Positions 33,378-42,469 of a stretch of 64,000 nucleotides of DNA are shown piece by piece. The stretch is from Syntrophales bacterium (lineage in GTDB: Bacteria > Desulfobacterota > Syntrophia > Syntrophales > UBA2210). The position numbers were made by a program, and so were the translations under genes. Where the stretch lies: positions 37,749 to 101,748 of the forward strand of contig JALNXD010000008.1 of NCBI GenBank assembly GCA_023230565.1, in the 5' to 3' direction. Below the pieces are notes generated by a model. The model saw only the letters and a list, made by a program, of their open reading frames with translations, searched no databases and had not been told where the DNA came from. Numbering within the stretch: position 1 is the first letter of the stretch; each line of letters begins with the position of its first letter.

Positions 33378-34154
33378 ATGGACTTCTTTCGGGTTGATAA
33401 TCTGAGTATCAGTTTTGGCGGCTTGAAAGCGGTGGAGAATATAAGCTTCAGCGTGGAGAAGAATAAGATTTTTTCCATTATAGGCCCCAACGGATCAGGG
33501 AAAACCACAATTTATAATTTAATCAGCGGTATTTACAAGCCTGATAAAGGAAGAATTCTTTTGGAAGGCGAGGATCTGGTAGGGGAAACGCCCGACCGCA
33601 TAGCCAAAAAGGGAATTGCCCGAACGTTTCAGAATATCGAGCTTTTTGGTAATGCCACGGTTATGGATAATTTGATGCTTGGACGCCATATTCATATGAA
33701 AACAGGAGTATTCGGAGGCGCTTTCATGTGGGGCAGAAAATCCAGAGCCGCCCGCGAAGAGATTGCTAATCGCGAAATCGTAGAAAGAATTATCGATTTT
33801 CTCGATCTCCAGTCCGTAAGGGACAGCTTTGTAAGTAATCTTCCCTATGGTAGACGTAAGCTCGTGGAGCTTGGCAGGGCGCTGGCGCTCGAACCTAAAA
33901 TACTGCTGCTCGATGAACCTTCCGCCGGGATGAACACGGAGGAGAAACAGGACCTTAATATCTGGATAAAGGATATTCAAGAAGATTATGAAGTAACGAT
34001 TCTCCTTATCGAACATGATATGAATATGATTATGGGCATATCCGATTTTGTATTTGCCATGAATCAGGGTGGAAAGATAACTGAAGGGTTCCCGCAGGAC
34101 GTGCAGAGACATCCCGAAGTCATCAGAGCGTATCTCGGGGAGGAAGTTGCCTGA
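33378..34154 (+). CDS. livG: ABC transporter ATP-binding protein LivG
   Basis: 258-residue ATPase. Walker A GPNGSGKTT, signature LPYGRRKLVELGRAL and Walker B ILLLDEPSAG, with the LivG-specific GIARTFQNIELF and the C-terminal EGFPQDVQRHPEVIRAYLGEE. The start is ATG 33378, with AAAAGGAA 10 bp upstream; a TTG three codons earlier is also possible. Its stop overlaps the livF start by one base. Confidence 0.95.
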   Translation: MDFFRVDNLSISFGGLKAVENISFSVEKNKIFSIIGPNGSGKTTIYNLISGIYKPDKGRILLEGEDLVGETPDRIAKKGIARTFQNIELFGNATVMDNLMLGRHIHMKTGVFGGAFMWGRKSRAAREEIANREIVERIIDFLDLQSVRDSFVSNLPYGRRKLVELGRALALEPKILLLDEPSAGMNTEEKQDLNIWIKDIQEDYEVTILLIEHDMNMIMGISDFVFAMNQGGKITEGFPQDVQRHPEVIRAYLGEEVA

Positions 34155-34936
34155 TGCTGAAAGTGAACAACATAGAAACATGGTATGACATGATACGGGC
34201 GCTCCATGGGATTTCCTTTATGGTCGAAGCCGGCTCCGTGGTTGCCCTGCTCGGCTCAAATGGGGCCGGAAAAACGACTATACTGAAAACGATAATGCGG
34301 CTTCTTTACGACCTCAAGGAGGAGCAGCCGGAAAAAGGGACAATAGAATTTCTGGATCAGAGAATCGATAGAAAAGATACCGATCAGATTGTGAGGATGG
34401 GTATAAGCTATGTTCCCGAAGGGAGGGAGGTCTTTCCGGAAATGACCGTTTTCGAGAATATTTTAATGGGAGCCTATACAAGAAAAACTAAAAAAGAAAT
34501 AAGCAGCGACATTGAAAATGTCTTTTCCCATTTTCCGATTCTCAGAGAAAGAAAAAATCAGGAGGCAGGATATTTAAGCGGAGGAGAGCAACAGATGCTT
34601 GCAATAGGAAGGGCGCTTATGAGCAGGCCTAAGCTGCTGATGCTTGATGAGCCGTCATTAGGGCTTTCTCCTCTTTTAACAAAAGAAATATTCACAATTA
34701 TTCAGGATATAAATAAAAAAGACGGAGTAACGATTCTTCTGGTTGAGCAGAATGTGAACATGGCTCTTAAATATTCTGATTTCGCGTATTTACTTGAAAA
34801 CGGGAGAATCGTCCGGGCTGATAAACCTGAAATTTTGAGAGAAGATGAAGACGTAAAAGAATTTTATCTGGGTATATCCACAGAGCATTCGGTTAAAGGC
34901 TACAAACGATACAGGCGAAAAGTACGATTCCGATGA
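34154..34936 (+). CDS. livF: ABC transporter ATP-binding protein LivF
   Basis: 260-residue ATPase partner of LivG: MLKVNNIETWYDMIRALHGISF, Walker A GSNGAGKTT, YVPEGREVFPEMTVFENI, signature LSGGEQQMLAIGRAL and Walker B LLMLDEPSLGL. It is extended by a short basic tail (GYKRYRRKVRFR) beyond the usual LivF end. Coupled to livG by a one-base overlap and followed 36 bp later by the acyl-CoA ligase gene. Confidence 0.95.
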   Translation: MLKVNNIETWYDMIRALHGISFMVEAGSVVALLGSNGAGKTTILKTIMRLLYDLKEEQPEKGTIEFLDQRIDRKDTDQIVRMGISYVPEGREVFPEMTVFENILMGAYTRKTKKEISSDIENVFSHFPILRERKNQEAGYLSGGEQQMLAIGRALMSRPKLLMLDEPSLGLSPLLTKEIFTIIQDINKKDGVTILLVEQNVNMALKYSDFAYLLENGRIVRADKPEILREDEDVKEFYLGISTEHSVKGYKRYRRKVRFR

Positions 34937-34972
34937 AAACAGCGGCTTGCGCCGATGAGAAAGGGGAAGTGC

Positions 34973-36775
34973 ATGGCTGTTGAAACATTGCCAATGGCTC
35001 TGGCGGCTATGGCCGAAACGCAGCCCGAAAGGGTAGCAATGCGCAAAAAAGACTTGGGAATATGGCATGATATTTCATGGAGGGAATACGCCGAAAAAGT
35101 AAAGCACGTGGCCCTGGGTCTGCACGCGCTTGGAGTAACGTATGGAGATCATGTGGCAATCATCGGAGAGAACAGGCCCGAATGGCTTTATTCAGCTCTC
35201 GGTATAGTTTCGGCTGGAGGAGCCTGGGTAGGGGTCTATACTACGAATCCTGCAAAGGAATGCGAATATGTTGTAGGCCATTCGGATTCAGTCGTATATA
35301 TCTGCGAGGATGAGGAACAGCTGGACAAGGCCCTTGTGTTTCGGGACAAGACTCCAAAATTGAAGAAATTGATAGTGTGGGAAATGGAAGGGCTAAAACA
35401 CTTTCAAGATTCCATGTTTATGAGCTTTGATGAGCTTCTCGAGCTTGGCAAAGAGGAAGAAAAAAGAAATCCTGAACTTTTCGAAAAACTTGTCAGCCGG
35501 GCAAAACCTGAAGATGTGGCAGGTATTATTTATACATCAGGTACAACGGGACCACCGAAAGGAGCCCTTTTGACACATGAGGGATATCTGTGGGTCGGCA
35601 GGGCCTCCCGGCAGGTGATTAAAATGGGTCGTGATGATGAAAGTATTTCTTTTCTTCCCCTTAACCATGTGTACGAACAAATTTTTGATATTATGAACCA
35701 TCTGACAGTAGGACATACGGTAAATTTCACTGAAAATACCGATACAGTAATGGAGGATATGCGCGATATTTCCCCCACTTTTTTCCATGCCGTGCCAAGA
35801 ATCTGGGAAAAATACTATTCAGGGATAGTATTGAAGATGGATGATGCAACGCGGCTGAAAAAAGCAGCGTATAACGGAGCGGTCAAAATAGGCGGTAAAT
35901 ATAATGGAATGAAACTGGCAAAAGAAAAAATCCCTTTCTGGCTTGCCTTTGCATATAAGGCGGCATATTTTTGTGTATTTCGGAAGTTAAAAAAGCGGCT
36001 CGGTTTTGACAGGGTTCGCCTTGGTTTCTCTGGAGCAGCTCCGATTTCGGGTGAAATACTCAAGTATTTCCAAAGTATCGGTATCCCGATCCGTGAAGGA
36101 TATGGCATGACGGAAACAACGGGGGTTACCCACATGTCCGACGAATTCAACTTCAAAATCGGCACCGTAGGAAGACCACTGCCAGAAACAGACGTAAAAA
36201 TTGCTGATGATGGCGAGATCCTGGTTAAACATAAAGGCATCTTCAAAGGTTATTATAAAGATGAAGAGAACACCCGTGAAGCGCTTGTTGACGGGTGGAT
36301 GCATACGGGAGATGTAGGAGAAATAGATGAGGACGGTTTTTTGAAGATCACAGATAGAAAAAAGGATCTCATTATCACAGCCGGCGGCAAGAATATAGCT
36401 CCCCAGTACATAGAAAATCTTTTGAAATTTTCTCCTTACATAAATGATTCCGTGGTCATAGGCGATAGAAGAAAATATCTGTCGGCCATTATAGTCATTG
36501 ATGAAGAAAATGTAGTGAAATTCGCACAAGACAACAAAGTCCAGTTCACTACGTATGCAAGCCTGACGAGGACTGAAGAAGTAAAGAATCTGATTCAGGG
36601 AGAAATCGATAAAGTGAACAGACAAATCGCCCGTGTTGAAAACATCCGGAAATTCAGAATTCTGGACAAGAAACTTTATACAGAGGATGGAGAAGTTACT
36701 CCGACCATGAAAGTGAAAAGAAAATCGATAAACGCGCAATTTGCCGACTTGATAGAATCAATGTACCGTGAATAA
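34973..36775 (+). CDS. AMP-dependent long-chain fatty acid-CoA ligase type protein
   Basis: ANL-superfamily acyl-CoA synthetase of 600 residues. Motifs: AMP-binding IIYTSGTTGPPKGALLTH, the GYGMTETTGVTH loop, HTGDVGEIDEDGFLKITDRKKDLI and the C-terminal catalytic Lys region PTMKVKRKSIN. This matches the long FadD15/FAA1-like subgroup rather than phenylacetate-CoA ligases. It activates a carboxylic acid to a CoA thioester with ATP. The position directly after livGF suggests activation of an acid imported by the Liv system; this is inference. The start at ATG 34973 has GGGGAAG upstream. Confidence 0.92.
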   Translation: MAVETLPMALAAMAETQPERVAMRKKDLGIWHDISWREYAEKVKHVALGLHALGVTYGDHVAIIGENRPEWLYSALGIVSAGGAWVGVYTTNPAKECEYVVGHSDSVVYICEDEEQLDKALVFRDKTPKLKKLIVWEMEGLKHFQDSMFMSFDELLELGKEEEKRNPELFEKLVSRAKPEDVAGIIYTSGTTGPPKGALLTHEGYLWVGRASRQVIKMGRDDESISFLPLNHVYEQIFDIMNHLTVGHTVNFTENTDTVMEDMRDISPTFFHAVPRIWEKYYSGIVLKMDDATRLKKAAYNGAVKIGGKYNGMKLAKEKIPFWLAFAYKAAYFCVFRKLKKRLGFDRVRLGFSGAAPISGEILKYFQSIGIPIREGYGMTETTGVTHMSDEFNFKIGTVGRPLPETDVKIADDGEILVKHKGIFKGYYKDEENTREALVDGWMHTGDVGEIDEDGFLKITDRKKDLIITAGGKNIAPQYIENLLKFSPYINDSVVIGDRRKYLSAIIVIDEENVVKFAQDNKVQFTTYASLTRTEEVKNLIQGEIDKVNRQIARVENIRKFRILDKKLYTEDGEVTPTMKVKRKSINAQFADLIESMYRE

Positions 36776-37505
36776 GAATGTTTCTCTCTTCATTCCCTGT
36801 ACCGTCGATCTTTTCCTTCCGGAGATCGGCGAGGCGACCGTAAAGGTGCTCAGGCGTCTGGGTGTTAACCCGGTCTATCATGAAAAACAGACCTGCTGCG
36901 GTCAGCCGGCCATGAATGCGGGTTACCGGGATCAGGCGCGAAAGGCGGCAAAACATTTCCTCCGCATCTTCGGTGATGACGATGTGATCGTCAGTCCATC
37001 GGGATCCTGCGTCTATATGATAAAGAAGCACTATCCCGAGCTTCTTTGCGATGAACCTCACTGGTTGCGAAGGGCGGAGGATCTCTCGGAAAGAATCTAC
37101 GAATTCACCCAATATATTGTCGATGTGCTCGGCATCGATGATGCAGGTGCCCGTTACGAGGGAAAAGTAACCTATCACGAATCCTGCCATGTGCTTCGCG
37201 GGCTGGGAATTTCGACTCAGCCAAAGAAATTGCTTGCCTCCATATCCGGGGCTGAAATGGTCCCGCTTTTCGCGGCGGATTTCTGCTGCGGTTTCGGAGG
37301 AGAATTTGCCGATCGATATCACTATATTTCCGAGGAATTGGTGAAGGAGAAAGTACAGAATTTCGTGGCAAGCGGCGCCGATCTTATCGTCCTCTGCGAA
37401 CCGGGATGCCTTCTCAATATCGGGGGATATCTCAGCCGCCACCATCCCGGAAAAAAGGCGATGCACATGGCAAGCCTTCTGGCGGAAACAGGCTGGGAGG
37501 GGTGA
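36768..37505 (+). CDS. lutA: Lactate utilization protein A (CCG-domain Fe-S oxidoreductase subunit)
   Basis: 245-residue member of the LutA/YkgE family, which with LutB and LutC oxidises L-lactate to pyruvate. Two cysteine-rich CCG domains are visible: KQTCCGQPAMN and YHESCHVLRGLG ... DFCCGFGGEFA ... CEPGCLLN. The start is GTG at 36768, overlapping the ligase gene by 8 bp and without a clear ribosome binding site, so translational coupling is likely. Base composition turns clearly more GC-rich from this gene onward. Confidence 0.93.
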   Translation: MNKNVSLFIPCTVDLFLPEIGEATVKVLRRLGVNPVYHEKQTCCGQPAMNAGYRDQARKAAKHFLRIFGDDDVIVSPSGSCVYMIKKHYPELLCDEPHWLRRAEDLSERIYEFTQYIVDVLGIDDAGARYEGKVTYHESCHVLRGLGISTQPKKLLASISGAEMVPLFAADFCCGFGGEFADRYHYISEELVKEKVQNFVASGADLIVLCEPGCLLNIGGYLSRHHPGKKAMHMASLLAETGWEG

Positions 37506-37506
37506 A

Positions 37507-38953
37507 ATGAAGATTAAAACCGATCAGTTCAACGAGGTGGCACGGCGGGAGATTCGAAACGAATATGCCCGTGCCTTCCTTGGGCTGCTTCCACCTGTCA
37601 TCGCCATGAGGCGGGGACAGGTAATGTCGACCTTTCCCGATCCCGAGGCGGCCCTCGCCTATGGCCAGGCCATACGGGCCCAAGTCGTGGCCAAACTTCC
37701 GGAGCTTCTTGAAGAATTCGAGAAGAACGCCGCAGCCCACGGGTCAACCGTGCTCTGGGCAAGAAATGCGGAAGAAGCAAACCGCATGATCCTGAAGATT
37801 GCAAAGGACAGGAATATCGCCCTTTGTCACCAAAGGGAAATCGATGGTGACCGAAGAGACGGGATTGAACGGCCTTCTTATTAAAGAGGGGATAGACACC
37901 TACGAAACGGATTTGGGCGAGTTTATCGCCCAGCAGCTTGAACGCCCTCCCTTTCATATTGTAGGGCCGGCAATCAATGTCTCTGTTGAAGAAGTTTGCG
38001 ATCTCTTCATGAAAAAGGCCGGCATGAAAGAAGCAACCACCGATCCCGTCGAACTGGGTTATGCGGCGCGGCTCTTTCTCAGGGACAAGTTTCATCATAT
38101 CGAGATGGGAATAACCGGTGTCAATATGGCCGTTGCCGAGACCGGCACAATCATCAATGTCGAGAACGAGGGGAATATCCGATTCAACAAATCGTCGCCG
38201 CGGACGCAGGTTTCGATCATGAGCATCGAAAAGGTCGTGCCTGCGATGAATGACGCCATGCACCTTCTGCGGCTGCTTTGCCGGAGCTGCACGGGGCAGA
38301 AGATATCCGCATATGTGTCCATGGACAGTGGGCCAAAAAAGGCGGACGAAATCGACGGTCCCGAGGAACTCTTCATCGTTATCGTGGATAACGGGAGATC
38401 GGATTTGTATTCGGATCTCATCGTCCGGGAAGCGTTGAGGTGTATACGGTGCGGGGCCTGTCTAAACGTTTGCCCCGTCTATACCAAGGTCGGCGGTTAT
38501 CCCTACGGCTGGGCCTATTCGGGTCCGATGGGGCAGGTCCTCAGTCCGCTTTTGATCGGCCTCGATAAAACACAGGATCTTTACCGTGCCTGCACATTGT
38601 GTGGAACCTGCAGGGAGATATGCCCAGGTGGGATTGACCATCCTGCCCTTTTTCTCTACTACCGGTCGAAAGACGTCGAAGGTGATGATAAATTAAAAGG
38701 GAAAAGACGCCGGTGGCAGGAAAAGCGTTTCTTCGATTTCTGGACGATGATGGTCAGGGACAGCCGCCTGTGGAATCTCGGCATCAAATGTGTCCGCCCG
38801 ATGATGAACAGATATACCCGCGACGGTGTTCTGAAAAATATGGGGTCCTTTTTCGAAGGATGGTTCAAGGAAAGGGATTTCCCGGCTATGGCAAAGAAAA
38901 CCTTTCATGAGCGATGGAGGGATCTGAAGAAAAAAGATTCGAATTTACAATAA
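37507..38953 (+). pseudogene. lutB: lutB, Fe-S/LUD-domain lactate oxidation subunit, split by a one-base frameshift
   Basis: The N-terminal part (37507 to about 37825; MKIKTDQFNEVARREIRNEY) and the C-terminal part (about 37826 to 38953) are in different frames. Removing one T from the TTT at 37823-37825 joins them as RNIALVTKGKSMVTEE, the expected LutB sequence, and gives about 481 residues, the family size. The C-terminal part holds the LUD domain (HIVGPAINVSVEEV, AETGTIINVENEGN) and two 4Fe-4S motifs (CIRCGACLNVC, CTLCGTCREIC), so every functional residue is intact. This could be an assembly error, a fresh mutation, or +1 recoding at CTT-TGT-C. Without correction the first frame stops at 37884. 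Confidence 0.85.
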
Positions 38954-39040
38954 CAATATTCTCGGAATATTTGAATCGGAAAAACAGATGTCGCTGAAAG
39001 TAGAAAAGGCCGTGTGCTGCGATACTGCCGGGAGGATACA

Positions 39041-39706
39041 ATGACGGAAAACGCACGCGAAGAAATTCTCGGGAAACTCAAGAAGGCGCAAAGGCCGCAG
39101 GTTTCTCCGCGACCTCATTTGCCCCCTGCCCGGGAGCTTGCCTATAACCGTGAAGAAATGATTGCACGGTTTACGGAAGAATTGATCCTTCAGGAGGCAA
39201 AGGTGTTCCGTGAGGAGGCCGGAACCGTGCCGGACAGATTGGCCGAGATCGCCTCCGCGGAGAGAGTGAAACATCTGATCGTTTCGACGGATGATGTGGT
39301 AGCGCGGTTCGATCTGCCCGCCTGGGGAAAGGCCCGGGGGATAGAGATTCATGTGCCGCAGGATTTTTCCGACAGAAGTGCCTTCAAGGATGCCGTATTT
39401 GAAACTGATGCCGGCATCACCGGCGCCGATTTTGCCGTGGCCGAGAGTGGAACCCTCGGTATCATCCATGACAAAGACCAGCCGCGCCTTCTCTCTCTCG
39501 CCCCGATCATGCACATCGCCATCGTACCGGTGGAACGTCTCTATCCCACCTATGAAGAAGTGATGAAGGAAGTATACGGCGATAATAAAAATATCCCGCC
39601 CCACTTTACTTTTATTACGGGACCGAGTATGACGGCAGATATAAAGGCGACGCCCTTTAAAGGGATGCACGGCCCGCGGCGCCTGATAGTTATTCTCCTG
39701 GGATAG
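39041..39706 (+). CDS. lutC: Lactate utilization protein C (LUD domain)
   Basis: 221-residue LUD-domain protein, third subunit of LutABC. GADFAVAESGTLGIIHDKDQPRLLSLAPIMHIAIVP is the family core, and FITGPSMTADI is followed by the conserved GMHGPRRLIVILL ending. The start is ATG 39041, after GGGAGG; an upstream in-frame opening from 39014 has no such site. It is the third gene of the lut cassette. Confidence 0.93.
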   Translation: MTENAREEILGKLKKAQRPQVSPRPHLPPARELAYNREEMIARFTEELILQEAKVFREEAGTVPDRLAEIASAERVKHLIVSTDDVVARFDLPAWGKARGIEIHVPQDFSDRSAFKDAVFETDAGITGADFAVAESGTLGIIHDKDQPRLLSLAPIMHIAIVPVERLYPTYEEVMKEVYGDNKNIPPHFTFITGPSMTADIKATPFKGMHGPRRLIVILLG

Positions 39707-39762
39707 CCAAATCGAACGTGCCGAAGGATTCAGCCGAATCAGATTTTTGAAAGGAAAGGAAT

Positions 39763-41016
39763 ATGAAGACCCTATCCGTTCCATCCCGCCTCTGGTATGA
39801 AAACGAAGAGCGCAGGCTTACATTTCCCGGCCGGTGGGATGTGGATAATCTGACCTCGCCGGGATTGGACAAGCCCGGCCTTGCGCCGGATGAAATTAGA
39901 GAAAAGGTCCGGTATCCCATCAAGGGACCGGCCCTTCGGGAGATGGCCCGGGGTAAGAAACAGGCAGTCATCGTCTTCGACGATATGACCCGTCCCACTC
40001 CGGTGAAGGATGTGGCGCCTTTCGTGCTCGAAGAACTTCATGAGGCGGGGCTTCGAAAGGACCAGATTCGATTCATATGGGCGCTGGGAACTCACGGCGC
40101 CTACGATATGATCAATGCCCGGAAAAAACTGGGCGACTACATCGTTGAAAATTATGCCGTCTATAACCACGATCCCTTTCAGAACACCGTCAGGATAGGC
40201 CGTACCACGACAGGGGTGGAACTGTGGCTGAATCGCGAATATCTGAGCTGCGATTTGAGAATCGGTATCGGATGCATCACCGCTCATGTTCACGTGGGCT
40301 TCGGCGGGGGCGGAAAGATCATATTGCCCGGGATTGCGGGAATCGAATCGATCAATCAGTTTCATAACCAGCTCCACCGCGATCAGAGCCGGACCGGCCT
40401 CGGCAATTTCGACAACAATATCATGCGGGCGGAATGCGATGCCGCCGGTGAGCTGGCCGCATTGAACTTCAAGGTGGATTGCCTGATCAATCGCCGGGGA
40501 GAGATCGCCAACCTTTATGCCGGGCCTTTCACGGCGACCCATGCCGCCGGGGCCGAAGAGGGAAAGGACCATTACGGAATTCCCTATGCCTCCGGCTACG
40601 ACATCGCCGTGTGCAACTCCTACGCCAAGGCGAACGAGTCGGCTATTGCACTGCTCATGTCGCTCATGGCCCTGAAATCGGACGGTACGGGAACGGCGGT
40701 CCTCATCTCCGATGCGCCGGAAGGGCAGGTCCCCCATTACGTAATGCGTGCCTGGGGCACCGATTACGGCGGCCGCCACCATGTGATAAAGAACAAAGGT
40801 GAAAAAATGATCACTGCCTTCATGAAGCGCCTCATCGTTTTTACACCCTGTCCCGACAAAACCATGCTCGATTTGATATGCCATATCGATGACGCCGTCG
40901 TCGTGAAGACCTGGTCCGAGGTGATGGCCCTCCTGGAAGAAGCATATCCTGAATATGCCCGGGTTGCCGTCGTCCAGGACGGGACCATGCAGTACATGAA
41001 ACCGCCGAATAAGTGA
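39763..41016 (+). CDS. larA: LarA-family nickel-pincer racemase/epimerase
   Basis: 417-residue member of the LarA (DUF2088) family of 2-hydroxyacid racemases and epimerases that use the Ni-pincer nucleotide cofactor. The key residues of L. plantarum LarA have counterparts at nearly the same spacing: His111 (ALGTHGAYD), His175 (CITAHVHVGF), Lys185 in GGGGKIILPG (the covalent attachment Lys) and His201 (QFHN). The DDMTRPTP motif is present at 73-80. No larB/larC/larE cofactor genes are in the window. Substrate is unknown; next to LutABC and a UxaA/SuyAB-like pair it may invert lactate, a sugar acid or sulfolactate. Confidence 0.88.
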   Translation: MKTLSVPSRLWYENEERRLTFPGRWDVDNLTSPGLDKPGLAPDEIREKVRYPIKGPALREMARGKKQAVIVFDDMTRPTPVKDVAPFVLEELHEAGLRKDQIRFIWALGTHGAYDMINARKKLGDYIVENYAVYNHDPFQNTVRIGRTTTGVELWLNREYLSCDLRIGIGCITAHVHVGFGGGGKIILPGIAGIESINQFHNQLHRDQSRTGLGNFDNNIMRAECDAAGELAALNFKVDCLINRRGEIANLYAGPFTATHAAGAEEGKDHYGIPYASGYDIAVCNSYAKANESAIALLMSLMALKSDGTGTAVLISDAPEGQVPHYVMRAWGTDYGGRHHVIKNKGEKMITAFMKRLIVFTPCPDKTMLDLICHIDDAVVVKTWSEVMALLEEAYPEYARVAVVQDGTMQYMKPPNK

Positions 41017-41297
41017 CAAATGCCTTGACAGATACCGTACTGATCATCAATTCGAAAGACAACGTGGGGGTGGCGCTTCGCGATTTGAAGGCCGGTGAAC
41101 GGGTAGTCGCCGCCGGAGAAGAGCGATTCCCTCTCCTTGAGGATATCCCGGCCAGCCACAAGGTGGCCCTGAAGGACATAGGGGAGGCTGAGGAAATTAT
41201 CAAATATGGTGAAACGGTGGGGGTAAGTACGAAAGAAATCAAGCGCGGGTCATGGGTGCATACCCACAACCTCGAGAGCCGGCGGTGGAAAAAATGA
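41013..41297 (+). CDS. UxaA/SuyA-like small subunit (SAF domain)
   Basis: 94-residue SAF-domain protein that corresponds to the N-terminal part of altronate/galactarate dehydratases (UxaA, GarD) and, as a separate subunit, to SuyA of (R)-sulfolactate sulfo-lyase. Typical sequence: NVGVALRDLKAGERV ... IPASHKVALKDIGEAEEIIKYGETVG and the closing VHTHNLES. The start is GTG at 41013, overlapping the larA stop; a TTG at 41025 is an alternative. Its stop overlaps the start of the large subunit (ATGA). Confidence 0.85.
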   Translation: MTNALTDTVLIINSKDNVGVALRDLKAGERVVAAGEERFPLLEDIPASHKVALKDIGEAEEIIKYGETVGVSTKEIKRGSWVHTHNLESRRWKK

Positions 41298-42454
41298 ATG
41301 AAATAACCGGATTCAGAAGAAACGACGGCAAGGTCGGGATACGGAATCACGTGCTGGTTCTACCGACCGTTTCCTGCGTCAACGGTGTGGCAAGCCGTAT
41401 CGGGAAAGCGGTTCCCGAGGCGGTGGCGGTTACCCACGGGCACGGGTGCGGCCGCGGCGGTCCCCGCGACATCGAGATACTCTTTCGCATCCTTACGGGA
41501 ATGATGAAGAACCCCAATGTCGGTGCCGTCGTTCTGATCGGCCTCGGATGCGAGGTGTCGAATGTGAAAAATCTGGCGCCGATGATTGCCGATACAGGGA
41601 AACCGATAACCATCCTGAATGTGCAGGAAGACGGAGGATCGCTGAAAACCGCCGCGAAAGGAATCGAGGCGGCAAAGAGCTATGTCGCCGCGTTGGGGGC
41701 TCAAAAACGGCAACCCATTGCCTGGGAGGAACTGCTGATAGCCATCGAGTGCGGCGGATCAGATGCCATGTCGGGTGTTACGGCAAACGTCGCCATGGGT
41801 GCCGTTTCGGACTGGCTGGTGGACCGGGGCGCCACGGTTATGTTCGGTGAAAACACGGAAATGATCGGGACGGCCCATGTGCTTGCCAGGCGCGCGAAAG
41901 ACCGAAAGACGGGAGAGGAAATCGAAAAAATGGTGGATCGCGCAGAGGTCCTGACCCGCGACATTATGGGAGAACTTGCCAGTCTGGTGATTTCGCCGGG
42001 AAATATGGACGGCGGCATGAGCAGCATTGCGGAAAAATCCATGGGGTGCATTGTCAAGGGGGGGACTTCCGTCATACACGAGGTGGTGGATTATGGTGCG
42101 GTTCCCGCCCGTAGTGGGCTGGTCCTGCAGGACGGACCGGGGTACGATGCCGACTCGATGAGCGGATTTGCGGCCAGCGGCGCCCAGCTGATGTTCTTTT
42201 CGACAGGCCGGGGCACGCCGGCGGGTTTTCCCACAGTGCCGGTCATCAAGGTGGCAAGCAACAGCCGCGTCTACCGGGCCATGGAAGACGATATCGATGT
42301 CAATGCCGGTCTTCTTGTGGAAGGGAAATCCCTCGGAGAGCTGCGGGAAGAGATGATCGAGCGTATGGTCAGGGTAATCAACGGCGAGCCGACAAAGCCG
42401 GAGGCCAATGATATGGGCGTTTTTACCTTCATGACGATCCATCCGCCGTTTTAA
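41294..42454 (+). CDS. UxaA/SuyB-like large subunit (altronate dehydratase / sulfo-lyase family)
   Basis: 386-residue catalytic partner of the SAF subunit. It starts MNEITGFRRNDGKVGIRNHVLVLPTVSCVN, the UxaA C-terminal-domain signature, with THGHGCGRGG and ECGGSDAMSGVTANVAMG containing likely metal-binding His/Cys. The family eliminates water (altronate, galactarate) or sulfite ((R)-sulfolactate) from 2-hydroxyacids using Fe(II). A two-subunit form of about 10 + 41 kDa is like SuyAB and also like split UxaA proteins; sequence alone does not decide the substrate. Confidence 0.85.
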   Translation: MNEITGFRRNDGKVGIRNHVLVLPTVSCVNGVASRIGKAVPEAVAVTHGHGCGRGGPRDIEILFRILTGMMKNPNVGAVVLIGLGCEVSNVKNLAPMIADTGKPITILNVQEDGGSLKTAAKGIEAAKSYVAALGAQKRQPIAWEELLIAIECGGSDAMSGVTANVAMGAVSDWLVDRGATVMFGENTEMIGTAHVLARRAKDRKTGEEIEKMVDRAEVLTRDIMGELASLVISPGNMDGGMSSIAEKSMGCIVKGGTSVIHEVVDYGAVPARSGLVLQDGPGYDADSMSGFAASGAQLMFFSTGRGTPAGFPTVPVIKVASNSRVYRAMEDDIDVNAGLLVEGKSLGELREEMIERMVRVINGEPTKPEANDMGVFTFMTIHPPF

Positions 42455-42469
42455 TTGTATGTGCCGTAA

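Noticed and set aside
37819..37830. Programmed +1 frameshift in lutB as the preferred explanation
   Set aside because: CTT-TGT-C resembles the prfB site, but there is no stop codon in the slippery position and no adjacent strong Shine-Dalgarno; LutB is not known to be recoded. Kept only as an alternative.
39772..41019. 415-codon open frame on the minus strand opposite larA
   Set aside because: It mirrors the GC-rich larA frame, has no recognisable motif, and larA itself has the full set of cofactor-binding residues.
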